A stretch of DNA of 43,910 nucleotides from Arthrobacter sp. Br18. Its GTDB lineage: Bacteria > Actinomycetota > Actinomycetes > Actinomycetales > Micrococcaceae. The position numbers and the translations under genes were made by a program. Shown here piece by piece: positions 35,439-43,910 of this stretch. Below the pieces are notes generated by a model. The model was not told the origin of the DNA. It was given only the letters and a program-made list of their open reading frames with translations, and ran no database searches. The first letter of the stretch is position 1. Each line of letters starts with the position of its first letter. The DNA lies in assembly GCF_000520555.1 (NCBI RefSeq), contig NZ_KI914857.1, positions 102,432-146,341 of the forward strand, written 5' to 3'.

Positions 35439-36554
35439 TCACATTCCTGTGTCGTTATTATGCGCGGGGCCTGCCGCTTGGACCCGTGCGGCGGCCTCGA
35501 AGATCATCCAGGCCTGGAGCTGGGTCGACAGGCTGACGGGCTTGGAGCCCTGCCCGTTGCTCCCTGGCGGGAACACCGAGGAATTCCGCGCGCTGCCGGG
35601 GGAGCGGCGCCTCCAGAGTGCATCGGAGGTTGCGTCGAGGAGTTCGACGGCCGCCCGGACGGCGTCACCGGCCAGGCCCGGGGTGTGCGCCGCCAGCGCG
35701 AGGTACCGAGCCAGGATGCCGGTGAAGAGCCCGGCGTCGCCCCCGGCGGTCATGCGCAGTACGCCAGCACTGTCGGCCAGGTGAGCCTTGACCGCGTGGA
35801 TCAGGCCGGCGGCTTCGGCCAGGTGCTCCCGGCCTCCCAGGGTCACGAGCGCGCCGAGGACCGTCCCCTGGTTGTAGGTGTGGATAGCGTGGACAATCGT
35901 GCCGGAAGCCGGCGTATCAGGGTCGGCCCGAACGCCGTCGAAATACAGTCCGGTCGCGCCGTCCCGGAGGTTCTCCCTCAACCAGGTCATCAGGTCGGTA
36001 GCCCGCTCCTGTTCGCCGGAACGCGCGAAGTACAGCGCGGCGGGCGCCGTCGTCGCCGTGTTCTTGTAGTCCCGTGTCGTATTCCAGAAAACCCCACCGC
36101 CGAGCTCGGCGGTGTGCGCCGAGCGAAGCGCGTTTTCGAGGGGTGTGATACCGGTGCCGCGCCATCGTCGTCCGGCTGCTGTGGATGCTGCCTCGAGGCG
36201 CTGGAGAGCGAGCGCGAGCCAGGCCATGTCGTCGTAGTAGGAGTTCGTCCAGTGCAGGCCGTTCCGCACCCAGATTCCGCGCGCGAGCCGGGATGCCCGC
36301 CGCAGGGCCACGGCGGCCTCTCCCGGGTCACTTTCCGCCAGGCGTTCGTACTGGTCGATCAGGCAGTCCATATAGTGTGCCTGCCACCAGTAATGCCAAT
36401 GGCCGCGCAGGCCGACGGGGTGCGGGAAGGCAACCGCTGCGAGCCGCGTTCCCGGTAGCCCGAGGGAACGCCCGCCGAAAATCGCCTCCACGCTTGCGGC
36501 GGCAAAGCGCGCCCTCGATGCGGGATCGGGCCGGGCGGGAGGCACAGTGAGCAT
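35439..36554 (-). CDS. Glycoside hydrolase family 76 protein
   Basis: A 371-residue protein of the GH76 (alpha-1,6-mannanase-like) fold. Diagnostic blocks are [35 protein letters not shown] with the Asp pair that serves as catalytic residues in the family, [19 protein letters not shown] and [15 protein letters not shown]. Unlike most extracellular GH76 enzymes, there is no signal peptide: the N-terminus is [17 protein letters not shown]. It may therefore act on imported or cytoplasmic oligosaccharide. It lies on the same strand upstream of the iron operon, but the 143-base gap with the IdeR box suggests separate transcription. Confidence 0.9.
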   Translation of the reverse strand: MLTVPPARPDPASRARFAAASVEAIFGGRSLGLPGTRLAAVAFPHPVGLRGHWHYWWQAHYMDCLIDQYERLAESDPGEAAVALRRASRLARGIWVRNGLHWTNSYYDDMAWLALALQRLEAASTAAGRRWRGTGITPLENALRSAHTAELGGGVFWNTTRDYKNTATTAPAALYFARSGEQERATDLMTWLRENLRDGATGLYFDGVRADPDTPASGTIVHAIHTYNQGTVLGALVTLGGREHLAEAAGLIHAVKAHLADSAGVLRMTAGGDAGLFTGILARYLALAAHTPGLAGDAVRAAVELLDATSDALWRRRSPGSARNSSVFPPGSNGQGSKPVSLSTQLQAWMIFEAAARVQAAGPAHNNDTGM

Positions 36555-36707
36555 AAAACCACCCTAGCGAAGGGTGGTGCGGCCGGTCTTGAGCAGATTG
36601 CTCAATCCCATGGCCGCTGGATGCGCTATGCCGTACGTCACAGTACTCTGGCGTTGGCATCCGGAATTCCCGGAGCGCAGCATCATTCGCATAAAGGACG
36701 GCCTTCC

Positions 36708-37484
36708 ATGGACATCGCAGGCTCAGTGGCACTGGTGACAGGGGGTGCGTCGGGTCTCGGACGGGCGACCGCGGAAAGATTGCTCGACGACGGTGCTTCC
36801 GTGGTTCTGGTGGACCTGCCGCACTCGGCGGGTGCTGACCTGGCGGCAGGGCTGGGCGCGCGTGCCCGCTTCATCGGGGCCGATGTGACCGACGAAGCCC
36901 AGGTGCAGGCGGCGATCCGGGCCGCCGGCGAACTGGGACCGCTGCGGGTGCTCGTGAACTGTGCCGGCATCGCCACTCCGGGAAAGGTTCTTGGCCGGGA
37001 CGGCGTCCTGCCCCTCGCCGACTTCGCCCGCGTCATCAACGTCAACCTCATCGGAACCTTCAACGTCATCCGGCTCGCGAGCGAGGCGATGGCCGCCATC
37101 GAGCCCGTGCGTCCCGCAGGCGGCTCCGACGAGCGCGGCGTCATCATCAACACCGCCTCCGTGGCAGCATTCGACGGGCAGGTCGGCCAGCCCGCCTACT
37201 CGGCGTCGAAGGGTGCCGTCGCTGCGATGACGCTACCGATCGCCCGGGAGCTCGCGAGGTACCTGATCCGTGTGGTCACCATTGCGCCGGGCATTTTCGA
37301 AACCCCCATGATGGCGGGACTGCCACAGGAGGCGCAGGACTCCCTCGGCCGCCAGGTGCCGCACCCCTCGAGGCTCGGGAAACCCGGAGAGTATGCGGCG
37401 CTCGTCGCGCACATCGTCCAGAACCAGATGCTCAACGGCGAGACCATCCGGCTCGACGGCGCCATCCGGATGGCGCCGAAATGA
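36708..37484 (+). CDS. Short-chain dehydrogenase, 3-hydroxyacyl-CoA dehydrogenase (HSD10-like)
   Basis: A 258-residue SDR. The NAD-binding motif is VTGGASGLG near the N-terminus, LVDLPHS gives the acidic residue that favours NAD, and the catalytic set is Ser in INTASVAAF with YSASK. The C-terminal [19 protein letters not shown] is typical of the HSD17B10/type II 3-hydroxyacyl-CoA dehydrogenase branch. It likely oxidises a 3-hydroxy (or 2-methyl-3-hydroxy) acyl-CoA. The ATG at 36708 has AAAGGA upstream. The stop overlaps the acyl-CoA dehydrogenase start as ATGA, so the two enzymes act in one degradation pathway. Confidence 0.9.
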   Translation: MDIAGSVALVTGGASGLGRATAERLLDDGASVVLVDLPHSAGADLAAGLGARARFIGADVTDEAQVQAAIRAAGELGPLRVLVNCAGIATPGKVLGRDGVLPLADFARVINVNLIGTFNVIRLASEAMAAIEPVRPAGGSDERGVIINTASVAAFDGQVGQPAYSASKGAVAAMTLPIARELARYLIRVVTIAPGIFETPMMAGLPQEAQDSLGRQVPHPSRLGKPGEYAALVAHIVQNQMLNGETIRLDGAIRMAPK

Positions 37485-38689
37485 TGGACGATCTTCCCTC
37501 CGCGGATTTCCTCGGCTTTGAATCCCTCCTCACCAAGCCGGAGCGCGACAAGCTGCAGGACGTTCGCGACTTCCTTGCCAAAGAGGTTGCCCCGCAGGCC
37601 GTCGAATGGTGGAACCGCGCCGAGTTCCCGCACGAGATCCTTCCCAAACTCGCTGCACTGCAGCTCAGTACCCCGGTTCACCAGGGCTACAGCCACCTTT
37701 TCGGCGGAATGGTGATCGCGGAAATGACACGGGCCGACACCTCGCTTGCCACCTTCTTCATGGTTCACCATGACCTGTTCGTCGAAGCCCTGCATGCGTT
37801 CGGGTCCGAGGACCAGAAAACGCGTCTCCTGCAGGACGCGATGGACCTGCGCATCACGGGGGCCTTCGCGCTCACCGAGCCGCAGCACGGGTCCGACGTC
37901 GCCGGAGGCATGGCCACCACCGCTACGCGGGTGGGGAACGAGTGGGTCATCAACGGGGCGAAGCGCTGGATCGGCAACGGCACCTTCTGCGATTACATGC
38001 TGCTGTGGGCGCGGGACGCGCAGACGCAGGGTATCCGGGGGTTCATCCTCGACGCGACCCTTCCCGGGGTGACACGCACCCGCATCGACAACAAGACGGC
38101 GCTGCGTACAGTCCAGAACGCTGATATCACGCTCGACGCCGTTCGGGTTTCCGAGGCCGACAGGTTCGCCGGGATCTCGAGCTTCTCCGATACGCGGGAA
38201 CTGCTGCGCGGCTCACGCATCCTCGTGGGCTGGCAGGCGGTGGGCCAGCAGCTCGCCGCGTTCGACATCGCCCGTCAGTATGCGCTGGAACGTCACCAGT
38301 TCGGGCGCCCGATCGGGAGTTTCCAGCTGGTGCAGGACCAGTTGGTCACGATGCTCGGCAACGCCACGGCAAGCCTGGCCATGATGGTGCGGGTGGCGCA
38401 GATGCAGGACGAGCAGCAGTCGAGGGTAAGTGGGGTCGAAAAGGCCCAGGCGGAACACCCCGGAGCGGGTATGCCGCAGGCCGCGCTCGCCAAGGCGTAC
38501 ACCACCGCGCGCATGCGTGAGACGGTGGCACTGGGCCGCAATATCCTCGGCGGCAACGGCATTGTGACCGACTACGGTATGGCCAAGGTCTTTGCCGATG
38601 CGGAGGCCGTCTATACCTATGAGGGTTCCTACGAGATCAACTCGTTGATCGTGGGCCGTGCAATCACCGGGATCTCAGCCTTCGCCTGA
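37481..38689 (+). CDS. Acyl-CoA dehydrogenase
   Basis: A 402-residue flavoprotein. Blocks: [18 protein letters not shown], the flavin-binding [31 protein letters not shown], and near the C-terminus [20 protein letters not shown], where Glu381 is at the position of the catalytic base. The sequence is closest to the glutaryl-CoA dehydrogenase-like/large-pocket group. It introduces a double bond into an acyl-CoA using FAD, passing electrons to ETF. Coupled to the SDR, it suggests fatty-acid, branched-chain or dicarboxylate degradation. The exact chain cannot be told. Confidence 0.92.
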   Translation: MMDDLPSADFLGFESLLTKPERDKLQDVRDFLAKEVAPQAVEWWNRAEFPHEILPKLAALQLSTPVHQGYSHLFGGMVIAEMTRADTSLATFFMVHHDLFVEALHAFGSEDQKTRLLQDAMDLRITGAFALTEPQHGSDVAGGMATTATRVGNEWVINGAKRWIGNGTFCDYMLLWARDAQTQGIRGFILDATLPGVTRTRIDNKTALRTVQNADITLDAVRVSEADRFAGISSFSDTRELLRGSRILVGWQAVGQQLAAFDIARQYALERHQFGRPIGSFQLVQDQLVTMLGNATASLAMMVRVAQMQDEQQSRVSGVEKAQAEHPGAGMPQAALAKAYTTARMRETVALGRNILGGNGIVTDYGMAKVFADAEAVYTYEGSYEINSLIVGRAITGISAFA

Positions 38690-38749
38690 CGTGTGCAGCC
38701 CGCTGGCGCGCCCGCGGGGACCGCAGGCGTACGGGCGAAGGATCAGCCA

Positions 38750-40177
38750 CTAGCGGTCGGCGTCGTCGGGCTCGCGCGTGGCGAGGAGGTCGAGGGGTTC
38801 GCGCGTGGCGTCCTGCTGAGCGCGGGTCCACCGCCGGTAGTTGTGGTCCACCTGATGCCGGCGCGATCCTGCTGAGACGAGGACCAGGAAGACGGCAAAG
38901 GCTGCGGCAAACGCCACCACCGGTGCCGTAGGTTCGCCGAAGAACCGTTCGACGGCGATCCACGTCAGTCCCCAGCAGGCAGCGAAGGCGACGGAGAGCC
39001 GTCCACGATCCGTCATGCACACCATCATGGTGCCGAGGGTCACTGCAGCAAGGCCCACCAGCGCCCAGACCAGCCCGCCCCAGCCGAAGAGGTCGGCCCG
39101 CCCGGCGGTGGCAACCGAGGCGATGTTCGCCGCTGCCGCCACGATGACCCATCCCAGGTACAGGCCGAGGGGTACGTCCACGAGCAGGCCTTCCCAGCGC
39201 GAGCGCGGGCGCGTGCGGTTCAGGATCCGCAGCGCGTACAGGAGCACGCCGAGCAGGAGCAGGATCACGCCGAGGCTGAGGGAAAGCATCGAAGCCTGCA
39301 CACTCAGGATCCAGGCGACATTGAGCAGCATCGACGACGCAACCACCCAGCCGAGCCGACGCTGCCGCTTGCCGGCGCGCTGGGAGGGAAGCCACTGATA
39401 AAGGGTGAAGAGAATCAGCCCGGCGTAGATGACGCTCCAGATGGTGAACGCCCTGGATGCAGGCGCCAGCAGGGTTGCGTCCGGCGCCAGGATGCCGCCG
39501 GCGGCATCGCTGATCGACGCGCCACCGAACGCTCCGACTCCGGCGGCCGATCCTCCGATGCAGGCGATGGCCGCCAGGCTCACCGCAACCTGGCGGACTC
39601 TGTCGGGGTCCCACGAGCGGACATTCGCCGTTGTGGCGGATGCACCCCGTCGAACAAATTTTCCCGACGTGTTTCCCGCGTCCCGGACCGCCCGCGAGGC
39701 GGTTGCGGCCCCTCGTGCCGCCGTCCGGGCGGTTGCGGCCCCTGCTGCCGCAGCCCGGGCAGCGGCGCGGGTAGCGGCAGGCGTCGCTGGCTCCTGTGGG
39801 CGAACGGCACTGTCGGCACTGTCGGTGGCGGCGCGGGTAGCGGCAGGCGTCGATGGCTCCTGTAGGCGAACGGCACTGTCGGCACTGTCGGTGGCGGCGC
39901 GGTGCTCCGGTTCCCCGTTGCCCGCTTTCCCGCCGTCGTCCAGCCCAGCAGGAGGGGCGACCGACGACGTGTCAAGAGCCGCCATGCCGGGCCTGGCTGC
40001 CTTGAGCCGCTCCAGCACTCCCGGCTTGCCGCTGTGCGCGCCGCCGGCGACCGGCTTTTCCGCTTCGGTACTCCGCACGTCGGCCGCAGCCTGTGCAGCG
40101 GTAGCAGCCGCTGCGTCCGAGGGCGGCGAGGACGGCGCGTGCGGCAGCCTAAGTCCCTGGTTCTGCGGGGTGTTCAT
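38750..40177 (-). CDS. TspO/MBR-like membrane protein with long repetitive N-terminal region
   Basis: A 475-residue protein. The first 200 or so residues are Ala/Arg/Pro/Ser-rich and probably disordered, and include a 22-residue unit repeated twice (SADSAVRLQEP type). The C-terminal 260 or so residues have six or more hydrophobic helices: AFTIWSVIYAGLILFTLYQWLP and MLLNVAWILSV carry Trp-rich segments as in tryptophan-rich sensory (TspO/MBR) proteins, which usually are about 160 residues. The extra helices (LGLYLGWVIVAAAANIAS and AFAACWGLTWIAVERFF) agree with the larger TspO-like relatives of actinobacteria. Ligand unknown. It overlaps dedA by 29 bases. Confidence 0.78.
   Translation of the reverse strand: MNTPQNQGLRLPHAPSSPPSDAAAATAAQAAADVRSTEAEKPVAGGAHSGKPGVLERLKAARPGMAALDTSSVAPPAGLDDGGKAGNGEPEHRAATDSADSAVRLQEPSTPAATRAATDSADSAVRPQEPATPAATRAAARAAAAGAATARTAARGAATASRAVRDAGNTSGKFVRRGASATTANVRSWDPDRVRQVAVSLAAIACIGGSAAGVGAFGGASISDAAGGILAPDATLLAPASRAFTIWSVIYAGLILFTLYQWLPSQRAGKRQRRLGWVVASSMLLNVAWILSVQASMLSLSLGVILLLLGVLLYALRILNRTRPRSRWEGLLVDVPLGLYLGWVIVAAAANIASVATAGRADLFGWGGLVWALVGLAAVTLGTMMVCMTDRGRLSVAFAACWGLTWIAVERFFGEPTAPVVAFAAAFAVFLVLVSAGSRRHQVDHNYRRWTRAQQDATREPLDLLATREPDDADR
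39762..39903. repeat. 66-bp tandem repeat in the TspO-like gene
   Basis: A 66-base unit beginning GCGGCGCGGGTAGCGGCAGG occurs at 39762 and 39828 with only a few mismatches, and the first bases of a third copy begin at 39894. The unit equals 22 codons, so the frame is kept. It encodes the repeated Ala/Thr/Asp/Ser-rich segment in the N-terminal region. Confidence 0.9.
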
Positions 40178-40775
40178 TGGTTCTTCTGACCTTCCGATGT
40201 TGTTTGACCGCGAGGACAGCAGCGGTCATTCCCCCCACCAGCGTACCGACCAGCATCCCGAGGAGGGCGCTCACCCACAGCGGCAGGCCCGTCGTGGCTC
40301 CGGTGACGTACCCCAGACCCAGCAGCCAGGCGGTCCACAGCACTGCCCCGATGGCCGTGGCGACGAGGAAGGGTTTCAGTGAAACCTCGGCAATGCCTGC
40401 GGCGGCGACACTCGCCGTGCGGCCGCCGGGAAGGAACCGGACGGCAACCAGCCCGGCGTAGGTGGGTGACTTCCCCGCCTTCTCCACGGCGCTCCGCAAA
40501 CCGCGGTGCACCGAGCGCCCCCAGCGGAAGCGGTCCAGCCAGTGGGTGAGGCGGCGGCGGAAGATCAGGAACAGGGCGAGGTCGCCCAGCCAACTTGCCG
40601 TCACCGCTGTCAGAACGGCCCAGGGGAGGAACAGTGCACCGTGGGAAGCCATGGTGCCTGCCGCGATCACCATGAGTTCCGAGGGCACGATCGGGAACAC
40701 TACATCCACGAAGATGACGGCGAACATGGTGAGGAAGTAGAGCAGGACTGGAATGTCGGCACCGGGCAGTTCCAC
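40149..40775 (-). CDS. DedA family membrane protein
   Basis: A 208-residue membrane protein of the DedA/VTT (SNARE-associated) family. Hallmarks are IFVDVVFPIVPSELMVIAAG with the re-entrant Glu, SWLGDLALFLIFRRRL and VAVRFLPGGRTASVAAAGIAEVSLKPF with conserved Arg. Five or so hydrophobic segments are visible. Members act as lipid scramblases or undecaprenyl-phosphate transporters and affect membrane energetics. It overlaps the start of the TspO-like gene by 29 bases, so the two are probably co-transcribed. Confidence 0.9.
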   Translation of the reverse strand: MELPGADIPVLLYFLTMFAVIFVDVVFPIVPSELMVIAAGTMASHGALFLPWAVLTAVTASWLGDLALFLIFRRRLTHWLDRFRWGRSVHRGLRSAVEKAGKSPTYAGLVAVRFLPGGRTASVAAAGIAEVSLKPFLVATAIGAVLWTAWLLGLGYVTGATTGLPLWVSALLGMLVGTLVGGMTAAVLAVKQHRKVRRTNEHPAEPGT

Positions 40776-40800
40776 AGCTCCAATGTACCGCCAGGGTACT

Positions 40801-41724
40801 TCAGGCGAATCCGGAAAGCTCCAGGGAAGACTCGAAGAAGGACTCGGCGCCGCTCAGGGGATCGGTGAAGGCAATGCTTTTCGCGAGAAGCTGGAGCGGC
40901 TTGTCGTAGTCGTCCGGCTGCTGGGGTTGGAGTACCGGGTAGAACGGGTCGTTCATCAGGCCGAGGCCGAGGCCGGCCATATGCAGCCGCAACTGGTGGG
41001 TCTTGCCGGTGCGGGGCTGCAGGCGGTAGCGCCCCAGCACCCCTTGCGGGGTGATGCGCTGCTCGGTCAGGCGAATCGTCGTTTCCGTGTTCGGTTCGCC
41101 CTCCACCTCCTGGGCCAGCAGGTAGGTGCGTGACTTGATGATCCTGCTGCGCACGGTCAGCGGCTCGATTCCGAGGTCCAGCTCCGGCCGGACGGGGGCA
41201 ATCGCCTCGTATTCCTTGCTGATCCGGCGGTTCTCGAAGAGCAGCTGGTAGTTGCCGCGGGTTGCCGGGTTGACCGAGAACAGGAGAATGCCGGCGGTCA
41301 TCCGATCCAGCCGGTGCATCGGGATGAGGTCGGGAAGCTGCAGTTGGACGCGCAGGCGCACGAGCGCGGACTCCGCAACGTACATGCCGCCCGGGGTGGT
41401 CGGCAGGAAATGTGGTTTGTCCACGACGAGCAGGTTGTCGTCCTGGTGAAGGATGGTGACGTCGACAGGGAGCCGTTGCTCGACGGGAAGTTCCCGGTAG
41501 TACCAGACAAAGGTGTGATCCGTCAGCGGAGTCTCCCGCGTCAGGACGGTCCCGCCGAGTGCGACCACCTCGCCGCGGTCGAAGCGCTCACCGATTCCCT
41601 GCGGATTCACATGATCGAAGCGGTCGAGGATGTACTCGAGCGCCGTGCCCCAGGGCCCCTCGGCAGGGAGGCGAAGACGCGTGGCGTTGACGCCGTTTCG
41701 CACGGGCAGCGGAGATTTCATCAC
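40801..41724 (-). CDS. RluA-type pseudouridine synthase
   Basis: A 307-residue protein with the RluA-family active site HRLDRMTAGILLFS, whose Asp is the catalytic nucleophile, plus LLVVDKPHFLPTTPGG and PRTGKTHQLRLHMAGLGLGLMNDP. The N-terminal 80 or so residues are not a classic S4 domain. It isomerises specific uridines in rRNA or tRNA to pseudouridine; the target site cannot be told from sequence alone. It stands 25 bases from dedA on the same strand. Confidence 0.92.
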   Translation of the reverse strand: MMKSPLPVRNGVNATRLRLPAEGPWGTALEYILDRFDHVNPQGIGERFDRGEVVALGGTVLTRETPLTDHTFVWYYRELPVEQRLPVDVTILHQDDNLLVVDKPHFLPTTPGGMYVAESALVRLRVQLQLPDLIPMHRLDRMTAGILLFSVNPATRGNYQLLFENRRISKEYEAIAPVRPELDLGIEPLTVRSRIIKSRTYLLAQEVEGEPNTETTIRLTEQRITPQGVLGRYRLQPRTGKTHQLRLHMAGLGLGLMNDPFYPVLQPQQPDDYDKPLQLLAKSIAFTDPLSGAESFFESSLELSGFA

Positions 41725-41749
41725 CCGTCAAGCCTACGGGCCCACGGGC

Positions 41750-42559
41750 CTATGGGCCGCCGGGCTGCAGGGGGGCGGGCTGGCAATGGGGGCAGTAATA
41801 GAGGTCGCGCAGTTCCGTGTCATTGTCGCCGAGCTGTTCCAGGGTGACGGGCGTGCCGCAGCGCAGGCAACCGCGATGGGAGCGTCCATAGACCCACAGG
41901 TTGTTGCCCCTCAGCTGTCCCGTGGTCGCCCGGGTGCTGCGCAGTTTGTTCGCCTCGAGCAGCTTCTTGGCAAGCTCCACCATTCGCGGAAGATTGGGGA
42001 CCCGGGATACGGGAGTCAGCGGATGAACCCCTGCCAGGAAGCAGAGCTCGCAGCGGTACACGTTGCCGATGCCGGCGAGGTTCCGCTGGTCGAGCAGTGC
42101 GAGCCCGATCGGCCGGTCGGGCTGGCTGGACAGGCGGCGCAGCGCTTCCCCGGGGTCCCAGCCAGGTCCCAGCAGGTCCGGACCCAGGTAGCCGAGGGCT
42201 TCCTCCTCGTCGGCGCGGGCGATCACGCGCAGGAAACCGAGTTCGAAGCCGACGACCACGGAGTCGCTGGTCTCGAGGATGCAGCGGGCCTTGAAGGCCG
42301 GCCGCCGCCACTTCTCCCCGCGGGCATAGACATGCCAGAGGCCCTCCATCTTCAGGTGGGAATGGATGTCCCACCCATCGCTGCCGCCGCCGCGGATGAG
42401 AAGATGCTTGCCGCGTGCCACGGCGTCCTCGACGGTATCCCCGGTGAAATCGACCGTCGCGAACCGGGGTACCCGGATATCGCACCGGGTGAGCTTTCTG
42501 CCGGCGAGGGCCTTGTTGAGCTCGCGGGCCGCGCGCCATACTGTGTCACCCTCAGGCAC
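41750..42559 (-). CDS. nei: Fpg/Nei-family DNA glycosylase (endonuclease VIII type)
   Basis: A 269-residue bifunctional glycosylase. The N-terminus PEGDTVWRAARELN has the catalytic Pro2 and Glu3, and the form PEGDT is of the Nei branch rather than PELPE of MutM. A helix-two-turn-helix with LLDQRNLAGIGNVYRCELCF and a C-terminal zinc finger (CLRCG and YYCPHCQ) complete it. It removes oxidised bases, mainly pyrimidines, and nicks the strand. The GTG start at 42559 overlaps the stop of the Lhr-type helicase by 8 bases. The pairing of lhr and nei is common in actinobacteria. Confidence 0.92.
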   Translation of the reverse strand: MPEGDTVWRAARELNKALAGRKLTRCDIRVPRFATVDFTGDTVEDAVARGKHLLIRGGGSDGWDIHSHLKMEGLWHVYARGEKWRRPAFKARCILETSDSVVVGFELGFLRVIARADEEEALGYLGPDLLGPGWDPGEALRRLSSQPDRPIGLALLDQRNLAGIGNVYRCELCFLAGVHPLTPVSRVPNLPRMVELAKKLLEANKLRSTRATTGQLRGNNLWVYGRSHRGCLRCGTPVTLEQLGDNDTELRDLYYCPHCQPAPLQPGGP

Positions 42560-43910
42560 GGATCCTCAATCCCCTCGGAGTCGTATAGAAACCGGCCGCA
42601 CCCAACGCCGTACCGGCAGTGGTTCCAAGGATCTCCCCGCCGTTCACCTTCTCCAGCGCCATCTTCTCGGCAGCACCCCGCCGGATGATCGAGACCAGGG
42701 CGGAGGCTGCTGCCTCAAGCGTCGCGGTATCCTCCGTGAACGCCAGGAGGGTCTTGCCGCCGCGTTCAACATACAGCGCCAGCGCCCCGTCCACCAGAAC
42801 CACCAGGGCGCCGGCCTTGCGCCCTGCACGGTGCCCGCCGTCCGCGGAGGGCCAGGGGAGTGCGGCGCCGTAGGGGTTGGCCGGATCGGTGGCGGCCAGG
42901 GCAGTGGCCTGCAACGGGGCACGGGTTGCGCCGAGGATGTCCGACGACGTTGCCGGCTGGTTGTCGGCGCTGAAGGAGCGCAGCCGGTCCACAGTGGAAG
43001 GAACAGCGAACTGTGCGGCGCCGAGGTGCTCGATGAAGTAGCCCCGGCGGCAGCGTCCCATCTCCTCGAGGCGGGCCAGCACCTTGTACATGAGGCCGAA
43101 GCCGCCCGGGATGCCCTCATTGCCTACCGCGCCACGCGTGACCACCCCGTACCGGTCGAGCAGCAGCTCAGCCGTTGCATGGGCGTGCAGCGTCGTCTCC
43201 TCCTCAAGGGGCGGCAGGAGGTTCCACCTGCCCGCGGCCAGCGGGGGCGTGCTGCGCTGGAACCCGCCGCCGCCGTCGGACCCGGACTGCAGGCGCATCG
43301 ATGCACCGGTGAGGGACTTGCCGGGAGCGCGGCCGAGGCGCCCTGCGCGCGATGACCGGGCACGTGGCGGGGCCGGACGCTGTTTGTGCGCAGTCTTTCC
43401 ATTGGCCAGCAGCGCGCGCACGGGCGTGAACGTGTCGTTGCTGATCCGCCCTGCCCAGACCAGGTCCCAGAGGGCGGTCACCACCTCGGGGTCCGACGGC
43501 CCATCCTGGACGGGCAGGAGGTTTGCCAGCTGGCGCAGGAAGAAACCGCCACCGCCTCCCAGGAGCTCGAGCAGTGAGGTGTGCAGGGCGGTGGGCTCGA
43601 AGGCCGTGTCGGGCCGGAGCGTCAGTGGAGCGTTCTCGGCGAGGTGCAGCGCGATCCAGCCGTCGTTTCCCGCCAGCGATCCCGCGCCGGACCACACCAC
43701 TTCACCCGTCGCGGTGAGTTCATCGAGCATCGCGGGCGAATAGTTCGCCACCCGCTGGCCGAGGACCAGTGGCTCCCACGCCGAGGCGGGGATGGGCACC
43801 CCTGACAGCTGGTCGACCACCGTCGCCACGCCGTCGAGCCCGCGCAGCCCGGAACCCACGTGCTGCCAGGCGGGCAGGAACCTGCCGTATGCCGCCGGAT
43901 CCACCGGCTC
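42552..43910 (-). CDS. lhr: Lhr-type ATP-dependent helicase, C-terminal part
   Basis: The frame is open to the right edge, so about 452 residues of the C-terminus are present and the helicase motor lies outside the window. The visible part matches the C-terminal extension of large Lhr helicases: VDPAAYGRFLPAWQHVG, GWIALHLAENAPLTL, a winged-helix-like region (GRISNDTFTPVRALL), RWNLLPPLEEETTLHAHATAELLLDRYGVVTRGAV, and RCRRGYFIEHLGAAQFAVPSTVDRLR. Lhr unwinds RNA:DNA hybrids and is tied to DNA repair. It is followed directly by nei with an 8-base overlap. Confidence 0.9.
   Translation of the reverse strand, partial: EPVDPAAYGRFLPAWQHVGSGLRGLDGVATVVDQLSGVPIPASAWEPLVLGQRVANYSPAMLDELTATGEVVWSGAGSLAGNDGWIALHLAENAPLTLRPDTAFEPTALHTSLLELLGGGGGFFLRQLANLLPVQDGPSDPEVVTALWDLVWAGRISNDTFTPVRALLANGKTAHKQRPAPPRARSSRAGRLGRAPGKSLTGASMRLQSGSDGGGGFQRSTPPLAAGRWNLLPPLEEETTLHAHATAELLLDRYGVVTRGAVGNEGIPGGFGLMYKVLARLEEMGRCRRGYFIEHLGAAQFAVPSTVDRLRSFSADNQPATSSDILGATRAPLQATALAATDPANPYGAALPWPSADGGHRAGRKAGALVVLVDGALALYVERGGKTLLAFTEDTATLEAAASALVSIIRRGAAEKMALEKVNGGEILGTTAGTALGAAGFYTTPRGLRIRA

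Overview
The window is chromosomal DNA from a GC-rich actinobacterium, most likely Arthrobacter or a close relative in the Micrococcaceae. Supporting signs are the LGFP-repeat cell-wall protein, a DUF222/HNH (13E12-type) protein, a RamB-type regulator divergent from the glyoxylate-shunt genes, an actinobacterial DnaX, TANNNT-type -10 elements and probable leaderless genes. Genes are densely packed, with many 4-base ATGA/GTGA overlaps. I see no IS element, prophage, CRISPR array or integrated plasmid. Most of the region is ordinary core and near-core chromosome.

Layout. 1-295: end of a purine operon (purS and the first codons of purQ). 493-5313: a lipoprotein resembling Streptomyces subtilisin inhibitor (SSI), a conserved protein of unknown function, and a large secreted subtilase preceded by ordered TGTGAC repeats. 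5442-9267: a small conserved protein, lysC, and a two-gene ABC-2 exporter. 9329-14000: recR, dnaX, gluQ and the 4.5S signal recognition particle RNA, all on the minus strand. 14103-19698: a DUF222/HNH protein, tRNA-Ser(GGA), an MpaB-like oxygenase, a HAD hydrolase, a small conserved protein coupled to a LytR_C membrane protein, and a DsbA/FrnE-like protein.

19773-24425 is the glyoxylate shunt: aceA and aceB on the minus strand, divergent from a RamB-like regulator. The shared promoter region holds a perfect 16-bp palindrome and a second half-site lying on the ramB start codon. 24438-30784 holds a small membrane protein, an LGFP-repeat L,D-transpeptidase coupled to a lipoprotein, tgt, and an uncharacterised gene coupled to a DUF4916 (NUDIX-like) gene. 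30909-36554 holds a YdeI-family protein, a ferric-iron ABC transporter behind an IdeR/DtxR box, and a GH76 protein. 36708-38689 is an SDR plus acyl-CoA dehydrogenase operon. 38750-43910 holds a TspO-like protein with a repetitive N-terminus, a DedA protein, an RluA-type pseudouridine synthase, a Nei-type DNA glycosylase and the C-terminal part of an Lhr helicase.

No whole new system stands out. The observations most worth following are the SSI-like lipoprotein beside a subtilase, the 9-bp-phased TGTGAC array before the subtilase, the candidate RamB operator, and in-frame tandem repeats in the DUF222, DnaX and TspO-like genes.
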